Source of the DNA: an uncultured Prevotellaceae bacterium
GTDB taxonomy: Bacteria > Bacteroidota > Bacteroidia > Bacteroidales > Muribaculaceae
Reading direction: 5' to 3'
Assembly (NCBI GenBank): GCA_900318335.1
Contig: ONKF01000007.1
Coordinates: 28,713 to 92,712, forward strand
Length of the DNA: 64,000 nucleotides
Notes under the pieces: generated by a model
The model's database searches: none
Seen by the model: only the letters and a program-made list of their open reading frames with translations
What the model was told of the DNA's origin: nothing
Shown here: positions 8,071-15,858 of the stretch, piece by piece
Position numbering within the stretch: position 1 is the first letter of the stretch
How the letters are laid out: each line of letters begins with the position of its first letter
Translations under genes and position numbers: made by a program

Positions 8071-9662
8071 AACACTCTGATATTATAATAGTTCTTTATT
8101 TCAAACATATCGCTCAGCGCCATCGAGTAATGCTTGGCGCCCGCCTCATCTGTAGCCTCAAGGGTCATGCCCATGCGGTCATAGAAATCGGCAGTCTGGC
8201 CATTCTTGGCCGTAGGCAGATAATCGGCGGTGATGTGGCGGTAGCCATCCAGCCTCAACAGATTGAAAACGGTCTTGATGAATGCCTCTTCAATCCCCTT
8301 GCCCAGGATGCGGCAGCTGAGCAACAACGTGTCGATGTTGACAGTCGTGTCATCTGTCGGCTCCAGGAAAATCGTGGCAGTGATGCCGCTGTCACCAAAC
8401 CGGTCCCTCACACTCATGCAAAAAACGCGCCAACCCTGATCGAGGCGCTGTTGGACATCGGCCTCGGTATAGCGGCGAGTTGTGAGGTTAAACTGGTTAG
8501 TCTTCTGTGTCATCTGGGCGATGCGCGGCAGATTGTGTTCATCGGCAGGGATAATATCCAGTTGCATGTCCAGGCTGTAAAGATAGGACTCGAGGTCGGC
8601 AAAATGGGATTGCTCGGCCTGCCGCATTGCATTGGCCCGGTATTGCTCGGTCTTGGCCCGATCCTCGCTGGTCACGGCATAAATGCGGAAGTATTTCTCC
8701 ACCAGTTGCTTAAAGAACGGCATGAGTTCATAGGGCTTGGCAGGGAAATCAGGCACCTCGACCTGAGGGAGCACCTGCTTGATGAGTTCACGCTCGGTGG
8801 GGTTATCGTCAACAAAGACCATGCTGTCCAGACCGATGTTGAGTTCGCTGGCTATCTCGCGTATGTTGGTTGCCTTGTCCTGCCAATTGATGCGCAAAGC
8901 GCTGAAGTGCTCACGCTTGAGGACCATGAAAGGATTGTGTTGCCATGCCTCCTCGACATCGGGCTCGTTGTTCTTGCTGCAAACTGCCAGAATCACGCCA
9001 TTCTGTGCCAACTGGAGCAGGGAACGCTGCCAATAGGAAAAAGCCTTGCCTGGATAGTCGCCACCCAACTTGATGCCATCGACGCCATCCTCGCCAAGGA
9101 CACCGCCCCACAGGGTGTTATCCAAGTCAAGGATGAGACACTTCTTGCGTTGCAAGGCCAATTCACCCTCGATGCGTTGCCACCACGACTGGAAATCACG
9201 TGCCAACTTCGGGTTGAGCAAGGTCTGTGACATGAGATAATACTTCCAGTTGACCAGCGTATCGGCATCATATCTTGCAGTGAACTCCGAGAAGTCCACC
9301 CACTTGACGTTAGGCCATGAAGCAGCCAGTGCCGCAATATGGTCATTAAAGGCCGTAACAGCCTGTTGAACAGCTGTTTCGTCACCAGTGAGCCTCATGG
9401 GGAAAAGATTCACAAGCGAGAAAACGACAAACGGCTTACTGGCATCGGCAGCCGACAAAACGATATCCAGTTTGCTGCTATAGGACTCTATCTCCTGGGC
9501 TAACTGGGCGCTATCGGCATTAACGGGAACCTGATAGAACCAAATGTAACGGTCCACCTCGCCTGGCACCATACTGATGTCGTCATAACCCGAATAGGTC
9601 ATGCCATCATAGCCGAAAAAGGCCTCAACCGTTTGATTGCGAAAGACAAAAGTAGTCATCAT
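8067..9662 (-). CDS. FkbH-like HAD-IIIC family protein (acyl/glyceryl-carrier loading)
   Basis: About 531 residues from the ATG at 9662 (a second ATG follows at 9659). A longer frame to 9746 would overlap the upstream glycosyltransferase gene, so it is not used. The N-terminal 170 residues are a SGNH-like region. The HAD core has the motif DLDNTLWGG (nucleophile Asp178 and Asp180, counted from 9659), then CSKNNEPDVEEAW and VFVDDNPTERE. The C-terminal part (about 390-530) is GNAT-like (FGDSGITATIF, LLSCRILGKGIEEAF). FkbH-type proteins move a glyceryl group from 1,3-bisphosphoglycerate to a carrier protein; the GNAT-like end may transfer the acyl group onward. Coupled by a 4-base overlap to the carrier protein gene. 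Confidence 0.9.
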   Translation of the reverse strand: MMTTFVFRNQTVEAFFGYDGMTYSGYDDISMVPGEVDRYIWFYQVPVNADSAQLAQEIESYSSKLDIVLSAADASKPFVVFSLVNLFPMRLTGDETAVQQAVTAFNDHIAALAASWPNVKWVDFSEFTARYDADTLVNWKYYLMSQTLLNPKLARDFQSWWQRIEGELALQRKKCLILDLDNTLWGGVLGEDGVDGIKLGGDYPGKAFSYWQRSLLQLAQNGVILAVCSKNNEPDVEEAWQHNPFMVLKREHFSALRINWQDKATNIREIASELNIGLDSMVFVDDNPTERELIKQVLPQVEVPDFPAKPYELMPFFKQLVEKYFRIYAVTSEDRAKTEQYRANAMRQAEQSHFADLESYLYSLDMQLDIIPADEHNLPRIAQMTQKTNQFNLTTRRYTEADVQQRLDQGWRVFCMSVRDRFGDSGITATIFLEPTDDTTVNIDTLLLSCRILGKGIEEAFIKTVFNLLRLDGYRHITADYLPTAKNGQTADFYDRMGMTLEATDEAGAKHYSMALSDMFEIKNYYNIRVL

Positions 9663-9664
9663 TA

Positions 9665-10669
9665 TTACTTCTTTATCATGCGATAGAGTTTGCTCAACAT
9701 TGACCACAAACGGGGCTGCATCATCAAGCGGTGAATCACTTTCCACTTGGCACCACCGTAATTGGCCTCGGGTCCCACACAGGGGAAGGGATACATGCCC
9801 ACAGCACGCATCCGGTCCAGCACTTCATCAACCAGTCCTGCAGTAAAAGCCCGCGTCATCGCAAAAAAGAGATACACATTTCTCAATCCTGCCACACTGA
9901 CGGGTGCGGTCTGCTGAGCGTTTTCCTGGAACTGACGGATGGTTGCATCAATCGAGGCCGCAGAATCGACTTGACAGAACAGCCGGTGACGCACATGGTC
10001 AAGATTAGTGTTGTGCATCGCACTATCAGCGCGCTTGACGTAGCAGTAAGGGGCGGCATCATAGTGAGCCACACGAGAGGCCTGAAGCATGAACCGGGCA
10101 ATGACTTCGCCGTCCTCACACACGATGAGCGACGGGTTAAAACGCCAATGATGCTGCTCGAAAAACTCCCGGCGGATGAGGTAGCGCCAGATGTAGGGCG
10201 TCATGCTGTGACCCTTGAGGTACTCGACTCCCGTCATGGCTTCGGTCGAGGAGCTACTGGTTCCTGTTGCCACCGTCACTGTGCCATCGGGAAAGACCAT
10301 CCTGTTATTAAGCACCTGGACATCCAGGTCAAGATCCATAGCCCGTTGAACGATGTTGACCATCGACCCGCCCATCAGGTAATCATCGCTGTCCACAAAC
10401 TGAATGAAGCGCCCCCGGGCATTCTCAAGCGCCAGATTGCGGGCACTGCTCACTCCCGAATGGGGCTGACGGAGGACGCGCACCTGTGGGTGTTCCCGAG
10501 CAAAGGATTCAACCACGTCCAGGGTGCCGTCGGTTGACTCGTCGTCAACGGCAATAATCTCATATTGCTCAGGTGACAATCCTTGATCAACCAAGGATTG
10601 CAGGCACTTGAGCACATAAGGCTCAGTGTTATAGACAGGGACGATGTATGTCAGCAGGATCTCACTCAT
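9665..10669 (-). CDS. Glycosyltransferase family 2
   Basis: 334 residues from the ATG at 10669, which overlaps the upstream stop by one base (TGATG); the in-frame TTG at 10672 is less likely. The GT-A fold is indicated by TYIVPVYNTEPYVLKCLQSL at the N-terminus, AVDDESTDGT, and the metal-binding FVDSDDY. The C-terminal half is poorly conserved and gives no sugar specificity. It is cytoplasmic, adding a sugar from a nucleotide donor to the lipid-linked glycan. It sits between the VOC gene and the FkbH gene, so its acceptor or product may be the sugar that carries the unusual acyl group. Confidence 0.92.
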   Translation of the reverse strand: MSEILLTYIVPVYNTEPYVLKCLQSLVDQGLSPEQYEIIAVDDESTDGTLDVVESFAREHPQVRVLRQPHSGVSSARNLALENARGRFIQFVDSDDYLMGGSMVNIVQRAMDLDLDVQVLNNRMVFPDGTVTVATGTSSSSTEAMTGVEYLKGHSMTPYIWRYLIRREFFEQHHWRFNPSLIVCEDGEVIARFMLQASRVAHYDAAPYCYVKRADSAMHNTNLDHVRHRLFCQVDSAASIDATIRQFQENAQQTAPVSVAGLRNVYLFFAMTRAFTAGLVDEVLDRMRAVGMYPFPCVGPEANYGGAKWKVIHRLMMQPRLWSMLSKLYRMIKK

Positions 10670-11067
10670 CAAGTGGGATTCTCGACCAGTTCAATGAGGC
10701 CCGTATTCTTCTGGAAGAGGAAAGCCACACGCCTGTCCTGCATCGCACAGGCGGCAACAGGACCGCTCACCAGCAGAAAGCGCTGTCCACGCAGCATGGT
10801 GATTGCGGCTTCCATATCCTGAACTTTGTAGCAGATATGATAAGGAGAAACCCCCACAGCCGTGAGGGTGCGTAAAACGGGACTCTGATCATCGAGGGGT
10901 TCAAGCAATTCCAGCCGAGGCTCGCCTTCCTTCTCCAGGAAGCAGATACGCACATGCTGGACCGGGTCCTCGACAGTGGCCGTTGCTCTATAGCCCATCG
11001 TCAAGTAGAAGCCCTTGGTCTTCTCTATGTCACGGCAGGCTATGCCAATGTGGTCAAATGAGAGCAT
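10669..11067 (-). CDS. VOC (glyoxalase/epimerase-like) metalloenzyme
   Basis: 132 residues in two beta-alpha-beta-beta-beta units. The likely metal ligands are His6 (FDHIGIA), Glu in RLELLEP, His in PYHICYK and Glu in GLIELVEN, the arrangement of methylmalonyl-CoA epimerase and related VOC enzymes. It lies 15 bases after the KAS III gene and overlaps the following GT2 gene by one base, so all three are coupled. In this setting it could epimerise or isomerise a carrier-bound or CoA-bound acyl intermediate; the substrate is unknown. VOC members next to FkbH/ACP genes are seen in other glycan loci, as far as I recall. Confidence 0.85.
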   Translation of the reverse strand: MLSFDHIGIACRDIEKTKGFYLTMGYRATATVEDPVQHVRICFLEKEGEPRLELLEPLDDQSPVLRTLTAVGVSPYHICYKVQDMEAAITMLRGQRFLLVSGPVAACAMQDRRVAFLFQKNTGLIELVENPT

Positions 11068-11082
11068 GAAATATGTGGTTTC

Positions 11083-12132
11083 TTAATACTCAATGACGGG
11101 CGACACGTGGCAGTCGCGCATATTCATGATAGCCGACCCCCAACTCAAACCAGCGCCGAAGCCGCTCATGAGCACGAGATTGTCACCCGTGAGACGTCCA
11201 GCCAACTCGCTGGAGATGGTCAAGGGCACCGAGGCACTGCTGGTATTGCCGAACTTGTGGATGCAGTAAGGCACCTTGTCGGCAGAAATCTTGAGTTTCT
11301 TGACAAAGAAGTCCATCATGAAACGGTTAGCCTGGTGAAATACCAGGTAATCCAGGTCATCAACCGAGCGATCGGTCTCCTTGAGGAGCTGCTTCACACT
11401 CTTGGGCACCTTGCTGATGGCGAAATTGAAGACGTCCATACCGTCCATAAACACTTCAAGATCAGTGCGGATATTGCCATCCTCACGCTCTCGCTCGACA
11501 CAGGAGTCGGCGGTGATGGGATTGCGCATACCGGCATGAATCTTGAGGGTCTCCTCGCCGCTGCCATCGGTGTAGAGGGTGAAAGTCGAGTCACCATAGT
11601 CGCCCTTCTCGATGAGGGTAGCCGTCCCCGCGTCGCCATAGAGGGGCCAATCCACCTTGTCACGGCGGTTGACAATCTTGGAGAACGTCTCACCATCGAG
11701 GAGCAGCACGCGGTTCACGCCCTCCATCGAGGCATAGGCAAAAGCTGCGCTCAGGGCAAACAAGTAGCCCGAACAGCCTAATGAAATGTCAAAGCACAAC
11801 GTCTCGCGAGGCAGCCCAAGGCGGTGCTGCAACAGGCAAGACGTGGCAGGAATGCGGTAATCGGCCGTCTGGCTCATGAACAAGAGCACGTCGATGCTCT
11901 CGGGCTCGATATTGTTGTCGGCAAACAATTGCTGGGCGGCCTTGAAACACAAGTCGCTCGCGGTCACATCGGGGGCAGCAATGCGGCGCTGCTCGATACC
12001 GATGTTGTTGATTGTTTTCTCGATTTCCTCCTCGGGGATGAGATATCCCAAGTCCTTGTTATAAACTATTTCCTGAGGGACACAAGCCGACAGGGCCTTA
12101 ATGCCCACGCCATGATAGGTGATAGTTGCCAT
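11083..12132 (-). CDS. 3-oxoacyl-ACP synthase III-like ketosynthase (KAS III)
   Basis: 349 residues with the thiolase fold of FabH-type enzymes. The catalytic triad is intact: Cys120 in DISLGCSGY, His266 in VFHQANR and Asn296 in KFGNTSSA. Housekeeping FabH starts fatty acid synthesis from acetyl-CoA and malonyl-ACP. This copy sits between carrier protein and VOC genes inside a glycan locus, which points to a dedicated condensation or acyl transfer. Some KAS III relatives make ester or amide links instead of carbon-carbon bonds. It starts 51 bases after the carrier protein gene at 12183. Confidence 0.9.
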   Translation of the reverse strand: MATITYHGVGIKALSACVPQEIVYNKDLGYLIPEEEIEKTINNIGIEQRRIAAPDVTASDLCFKAAQQLFADNNIEPESIDVLLFMSQTADYRIPATSCLLQHRLGLPRETLCFDISLGCSGYLFALSAAFAYASMEGVNRVLLLDGETFSKIVNRRDKVDWPLYGDAGTATLIEKGDYGDSTFTLYTDGSGEETLKIHAGMRNPITADSCVEREREDGNIRTDLEVFMDGMDVFNFAISKVPKSVKQLLKETDRSVDDLDYLVFHQANRFMMDFFVKKLKISADKVPYCIHKFGNTSSASVPLTISSELAGRLTGDNLVLMSGFGAGLSWGSAIMNMRDCHVSPVIEY

Positions 12133-12182
12133 AAATTAAAAAGAAGTTGATTGCCAGGCGACTTTAAGTCAAGGTTATCACA

Positions 12183-12416
12183 TTACTCAACCCTCGACTT
12201 TACAATTTCATACAGATCCTCTACAGTATTGCTATTGCGTATGTCTTCTCCACGGAATTCCACATCATACTCCTCATCGACCATCGCAATGACCGACAAA
12301 GCAAGAAGGGATGACCATTCCTCCAACTCCTTGAACGCGGTTGTGGCGTTTATGGTATCTGGGTCTGTTTCGTCAAACAGATCTGAAAAATTCTCGATGA
12401 ATTGTTCTAAACTCAT
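12183..12416 (-). CDS. Second acyl carrier protein of the locus
   Basis: 77 residues, acidic, four predicted helices. The attachment serine is probably Ser36 in EWSSLLAL; the usual Asp before it is replaced by Ser35, so modification should be checked. It precedes the KAS III gene and is clearly diverged from the carrier at 7843. Two different carriers suggest two acyl units, or one loaded by FkbH and one elongated by KAS III. A gap of nearly 200 bases with a candidate -7 element separates it from the upstream acetyltransferase gene. Confidence 0.88.
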   Translation of the reverse strand: MSLEQFIENFSDLFDETDPDTINATTAFKELEEWSSLLALSVIAMVDEEYDVEFRGEDIRNSNTVEDLYEIVKSRVE

Positions 12417-12496
12417 ACTGTGTATTAATCTTGAATTAATTTGGATTTATTATTGCCTTAAAAACGAAAAAGTACATAAAGTATTTTAACGGGTGG

Positions 12497-12504
12497 CAAA
12501 ATTA
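12497..12504 (-). promoter_or_regulatory. Candidate -7 element of an internal promoter
   Basis: TAATTTTG on the minus strand fits TAnnTTTG and lies 81 bases before the carrier protein ATG at 12416. No good -33 TTTG is found at the right spacing. The intergenic stretch 12417-12609 is AT-rich and T-rich on the minus strand. It may separate a distal transcription unit (12416 to 2661). Confidence 0.35.
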
Positions 12505-12609
12505 CACAAAAAAACTCATAAACACCGCTTAATGAAAACTATTTATCGGCTAAATTCCTTCTTATTACTAAAAAAAACTAAAAAATAGCCTCTGAATGAC
12601 AAATATGCG

Positions 12610-13251
12610 TCAAAAATTAAACCGGCGTGCAGGAACACCCAGGTAGGTCTTGTTGTTGCTTGGACGCGTCATGAGCACGCTATTGGCACCCAAAGTCACT
12701 CCATGACCTATTGATATTCCCTGGAGCACAACACAAGCCACGCCGAGCATATTGTTGTCGCCGATGGTGACCCCACCCGAGAGATGGACTGCAGGCATGA
12801 TGCTGTTATAGCTGCCGATGTGATTATCGTGGCCCACAACGACATGGTCATTGATGAGGTTGAAATCACCCAGGGTGACATCACACGAAATCATGCAGTT
12901 ATTCTGGATGATGTTGCCCTTACCCATGATCACTGTCACTGGATCAACCAGAAACAGTGTCGGGTCAATCAGGTTGGGGAAAGTGACATTAGGGTTGGTT
13001 ATCGCTTTGCTGATGCGCTTAACGGCCTTGTTGTCACTGATGGCGATGGCCACAGCCAAGGGTTCATTGACCTGCGACAGCGAGTCCATGCCTCCAAGCA
13101 CCTTGCCATATCGTGAAACCGGCATACCTGCAGGTTTAGCATCATCATAAAAACCTATCAGTTCCCATTGTTGATGCTGTGCGTTTATTCTGGTAATGAG
13201 GCAGGCAACTTCCTTTCCGAAGCCTCCCGCACCGTATATTGCAATTTTCAT
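12610..13251 (-). CDS. PglD/NeuD-like sugar O/N-acyltransferase
   Basis: 213 residues. An N-terminal Rossmann-like PglD domain (AIYGAGGFGKEVACLI, then GFYDDAKPAG) is followed by a left-handed beta-helix of hexapeptide repeats (about 115-205: GNIIQNNC, VGHDNHIGSYN, ISIGHGVTLGANSVL). The family acetylates amino sugars such as UDP-4-amino-bacillosamine or sialic acid using acetyl-CoA. It lies directly after the PglE-like aminotransferase gene (39 bases), the usual pairing. It is a clear paralogue of the C-terminal half of the fusion protein at 15859. Confidence 0.88.
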   Translation of the reverse strand: MKIAIYGAGGFGKEVACLITRINAQHQQWELIGFYDDAKPAGMPVSRYGKVLGGMDSLSQVNEPLAVAIAISDNKAVKRISKAITNPNVTFPNLIDPTLFLVDPVTVIMGKGNIIQNNCMISCDVTLGDFNLINDHVVVGHDNHIGSYNSIMPAVHLSGGVTIGDNNMLGVACVVLQGISIGHGVTLGANSVLMTRPSNNKTYLGVPARRFNF

Positions 13252-13290
13252 GGTTTGACTCTTTTCACTAAATTAATATCCGGGTATAAC

Positions 13291-14430
13291 TCACTTGCAG
13301 CAAGCGATGATTTCACGTGCCACGAGTTCGACCTGTTCGTCGGTCACCCACGGTCCGCTAGGCAGACAGAGCCCCTTGGTGAACAGTTCTTCACTCACAC
13401 CGTTCACATAGGCGGGAGCGCCCGAGAAGACCGGCTGGGTGTGCATGGGTTTCCACAAGGGGCGGGACTCGATATTAGCTGCATCTAAGTGCTGGCGAAC
13501 GGTCTCATAGTCGGTGCCCGTCTTGGCGGGGTCGATAAGGATCGTGTTGAGCCAGTAATTGCTGTCGGAGCGCTCATCGTAGTTGACATGAACATCAATA
13601 CCGTCAACATTGGCAAAGAGCTCGACATATCGGTCACACAGATGTCTGTGGTGAGCCAAGTGCTCGTCGAGGATAGTCATCTGACCGCGACCAATGCCTG
13701 CACAGATGTTGCTCATGCGGTAGTTATAGCCAATCTCCTTGTGCAGATAGTAAGGCATGGGCTCGCGGGCCTGGGTTGCGTAGAACATGATTTTCTTCTT
13801 GGCCACCTCATCAGGGCAGATGAGCGCGCCACCTCCGCTGGTGGTAATCATCTTGTTGCCATTGAAGCTCATGATGCCGTATTCGCCAAACGTGCCACAC
13901 AGCTGACCACGATACCGTGACCCGAAGGCCTCGGCCGAATCCTCGATGACGGGAATCTCATAACGGCGGGCGATTTCCATGATATCATCTATCTTAGCTG
14001 GCATGCCGTAAAGATAGACCGGGATGATAGCCTTGGGCTTACGGCCGGTCTTGGCGATGCGGTCCTTGATGGCCTCCTCGAGCAGATTGGGATCCATATT
14101 CCAGGTATCGGGCTCGCTATCGACAAACACGGGTATACCGCCCTGATAGGTAATGGGATTAGCGCTTGCCGAGAACGTCATCGACTGACAGATGACCTCG
14201 TCATCACGACCGACGCCTAAATTTACGAGTGCCAAATGAATGGCTGCAGTACCCGAACTGAGCGCGACAACCTTCTTGTCCTCGCCACACAGCTGCTCCA
14301 GGTCCTCCTCAAAGGCGTTCACATTGGGGCCAAGAGGCACTACCCAGTTGGTGTCAAAAGCCTCTTGGATATACTTCATCTCCTGGCCACTCATGTGGGC
14401 GAGACATAATAAGATTCTATTGTTTGCCAT
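13291..14430 (-). CDS. DegT/DnrJ/EryC1 family sugar aminotransferase (PglE/LegC-like)
   Basis: 379 residues, PLP-dependent fold type I. Lys193 in SFNGNKMITTSGGG forms the internal aldimine; Asp164 in VIEDSAEAFGS contacts the pyridine nitrogen; SSGTAAIHLAL binds the phosphate. The family transaminates UDP-4-keto-6-deoxy-sugars. The start MANNRILLCLAHMSGQEMKYI is typical of the bacillosamine and legionaminic acid aminotransferases. With the PglD-like gene downstream and the PglC-like transferase upstream it suggests the first sugar is a diamino-trideoxyhexose. The expected PglF-like 4,6-dehydratase is not in the window. Confidence 0.9.
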   Translation of the reverse strand: MANNRILLCLAHMSGQEMKYIQEAFDTNWVVPLGPNVNAFEEDLEQLCGEDKKVVALSSGTAAIHLALVNLGVGRDDEVICQSMTFSASANPITYQGGIPVFVDSEPDTWNMDPNLLEEAIKDRIAKTGRKPKAIIPVYLYGMPAKIDDIMEIARRYEIPVIEDSAEAFGSRYRGQLCGTFGEYGIMSFNGNKMITTSGGGALICPDEVAKKKIMFYATQAREPMPYYLHKEIGYNYRMSNICAGIGRGQMTILDEHLAHHRHLCDRYVELFANVDGIDVHVNYDERSDSNYWLNTILIDPAKTGTDYETVRQHLDAANIESRPLWKPMHTQPVFSGAPAYVNGVSEELFTKGLCLPSGPWVTDEQVELVAREIIACCK

Positions 14431-14445
14431 AAAACTTATATATTG

Positions 14446-15030
14446 TTATAAAATTTCCATACTTTCTGGAGCATGACCCGGATAGACGGTGCGATGCTCG
14501 GCTAACTGCTTGATAAGTATCTCACTGCAGGCTGCCTGCTTTTTGTCGCAGTGAGGTAAATTGGTCACGGTCTTGACTCCCGGGATGTAACTGTCACCCG
14601 TAAACATCATGTCGTCGAGTACCCAAGTCACGCAGCATGGACTGTGCCCCGGCGTGAAAACGGCATGCACGCTCACGCCATCGAACAGTTCAAACACATC
14701 TCCGTCATGAAGTATTCTGATGTTATTAACGGGTTGTAATTGGAGAGTATTGCCGTAAAACTTTGAAAAATTCAACTTGTCGTCATACAAGGTCTCCAGG
14801 CCGTAGTCATTGGTATAGACGGGCACATCGGGACACAAGTTCAGCAGCTGATTGAGTCCATAGATGTGGTCAAAGTGGCCATGGGTGAGCAAGATACCGC
14901 ATAGGGGCCCCTTGATGTACGGCAAAATCTGATCCACATCGCCACAGTCCACGAGCCACGAGTGTCCTGCATGAGTCAGGATGTAGCTGCAAGAGCGGAA
15001 GATGGAATTGACGACCTGGTTGACTACCAC
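14446..15030 (-). CDS. MBL-fold metallo-hydrolase
   Basis: 194 residues with the metal motif HGHFDH (His50, His52, Asp54, His55), a third-ligand region TPGHSPCCV, Asp in MFTGDSYIPG, and a final His in VYPGHAPE. Glyoxalase-II-like enzymes of this size hydrolyse thioesters or lactones. Inside a locus with carrier proteins it could release or edit an acyl thioester; this is inference. It follows the SDR gene by 15 bases and precedes the aminotransferase gene by the same distance, so they are co-transcribed. Confidence 0.88.
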   Translation of the reverse strand: MVVNQVVNSIFRSCSYILTHAGHSWLVDCGDVDQILPYIKGPLCGILLTHGHFDHIYGLNQLLNLCPDVPVYTNDYGLETLYDDKLNFSKFYGNTLQLQPVNNIRILHDGDVFELFDGVSVHAVFTPGHSPCCVTWVLDDMMFTGDSYIPGVKTVTNLPHCDKKQAACSEILIKQLAEHRTVYPGHAPESMEIL

Positions 15031-15045
15031 CGATTGACGAGAATG

Positions 15046-15813
15046 TTATAATGAGAAGCCACCGTCAAGAACGAGATCATGTCCTGTCACCCAACTGGAA
15101 GCGTCACTCAACAGATAGATGGCCGCATTAGCCACATCGCTGGGTTCGCCATAACGGCCCAGGGGATAGCCCTTAGCATCCTCGGCCAGTTGCTCCTCGG
15201 TTATTGTGCCGTTGTGAATGAGCGGGGTATCGACCATGCCAGGGCAAATGCTGTTGACACGGATCATGCGGGTGGCATACTCGCGAGCCGCATATCTCAT
15301 AACAGAGTTCAACGCAGCTTTGGACGCGCCATACACTCCGTTGCCCGGCATGAAAGTGTGGGTGCCACCTACCGAGGCGATCAAAACGACCGAAGCGCCC
15401 TTGACGAGCACTTTCTTCTTGTACATCAGCCGCAGCAACTCAACGGGCGCAAAAAAGTTGATGTCAAACATGCTATCAAACTTTTCGCGCGTACCGAACT
15501 GCAAGGGCAGGGTTATTGAATTGCCGGCACACAGCACTGCACCGTCCAACTTGGGCAATTCGCTCACAATGTGCTCGACGTCCTGCTGAACAGTCATGTC
15601 GGCAATCAACTGCAAGTGCCCCTCGACCTCGGGATTGAGTTGGTCAAAAGTTGCCTGTAAGCGTTCCTGGTTTCGGGCAGTGATGACCACCTTAGCGCCC
15701 ATGCGGGAACAGGTAATGGCGGTTTCCTTGCCTATACCCGAAGATGCGCCAGTCACCAGGATTGTTTTACCGGCCAGTGTAAAAGGATTATATTCCATCA
15801 TATTGATATTCAA
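15046..15813 (-). CDS. Short-chain dehydrogenase/reductase
   Basis: 255 residues, classical SDR. The cofactor motif is TGASSGIG (21-28). The catalytic residues are Ser147, Tyr161 and Lys165 (YGASK). The C-terminal [14 protein letters not shown] is typical. The sequence is closest in style to FabG-like 3-oxoacyl reductases, so reduction of the KAS III product is plausible, although a sugar ketone is equally possible. Starts at Met5 or Met6 are possible alternatives. It lies between the fused acetyltransferase and the MBL gene. Confidence 0.9.
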   Translation of the reverse strand: MNINMMEYNPFTLAGKTILVTGASSGIGKETAITCSRMGAKVVITARNQERLQATFDQLNPEVEGHLQLIADMTVQQDVEHIVSELPKLDGAVLCAGNSITLPLQFGTREKFDSMFDINFFAPVELLRLMYKKKVLVKGASVVLIASVGGTHTFMPGNGVYGASKAALNSVMRYAAREYATRMIRVNSICPGMVDTPLIHNGTITEEQLAEDAKGYPLGRYGEPSDVANAAIYLLSDASSWVTGHDLVLDGGFSL

Positions 15814-15858
15814 ATTATTCTTTGTGGTAAACGGCCCACGTAATCTGGGCTCGTCTTG

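Noticed and set aside
8130-9230. Open frame of 366 codons on the plus strand
   Set aside because: Antisense to the FkbH-like gene, which has exact HAD motifs; no family pattern in the antisense product.
7843-12416. Housekeeping fatty acid synthesis cluster
   Set aside because: The carriers lack the GADSLD-type motif and the genes are mixed with FkbH, VOC and glycosyltransferase genes; FabD, FabF and plsX are absent.
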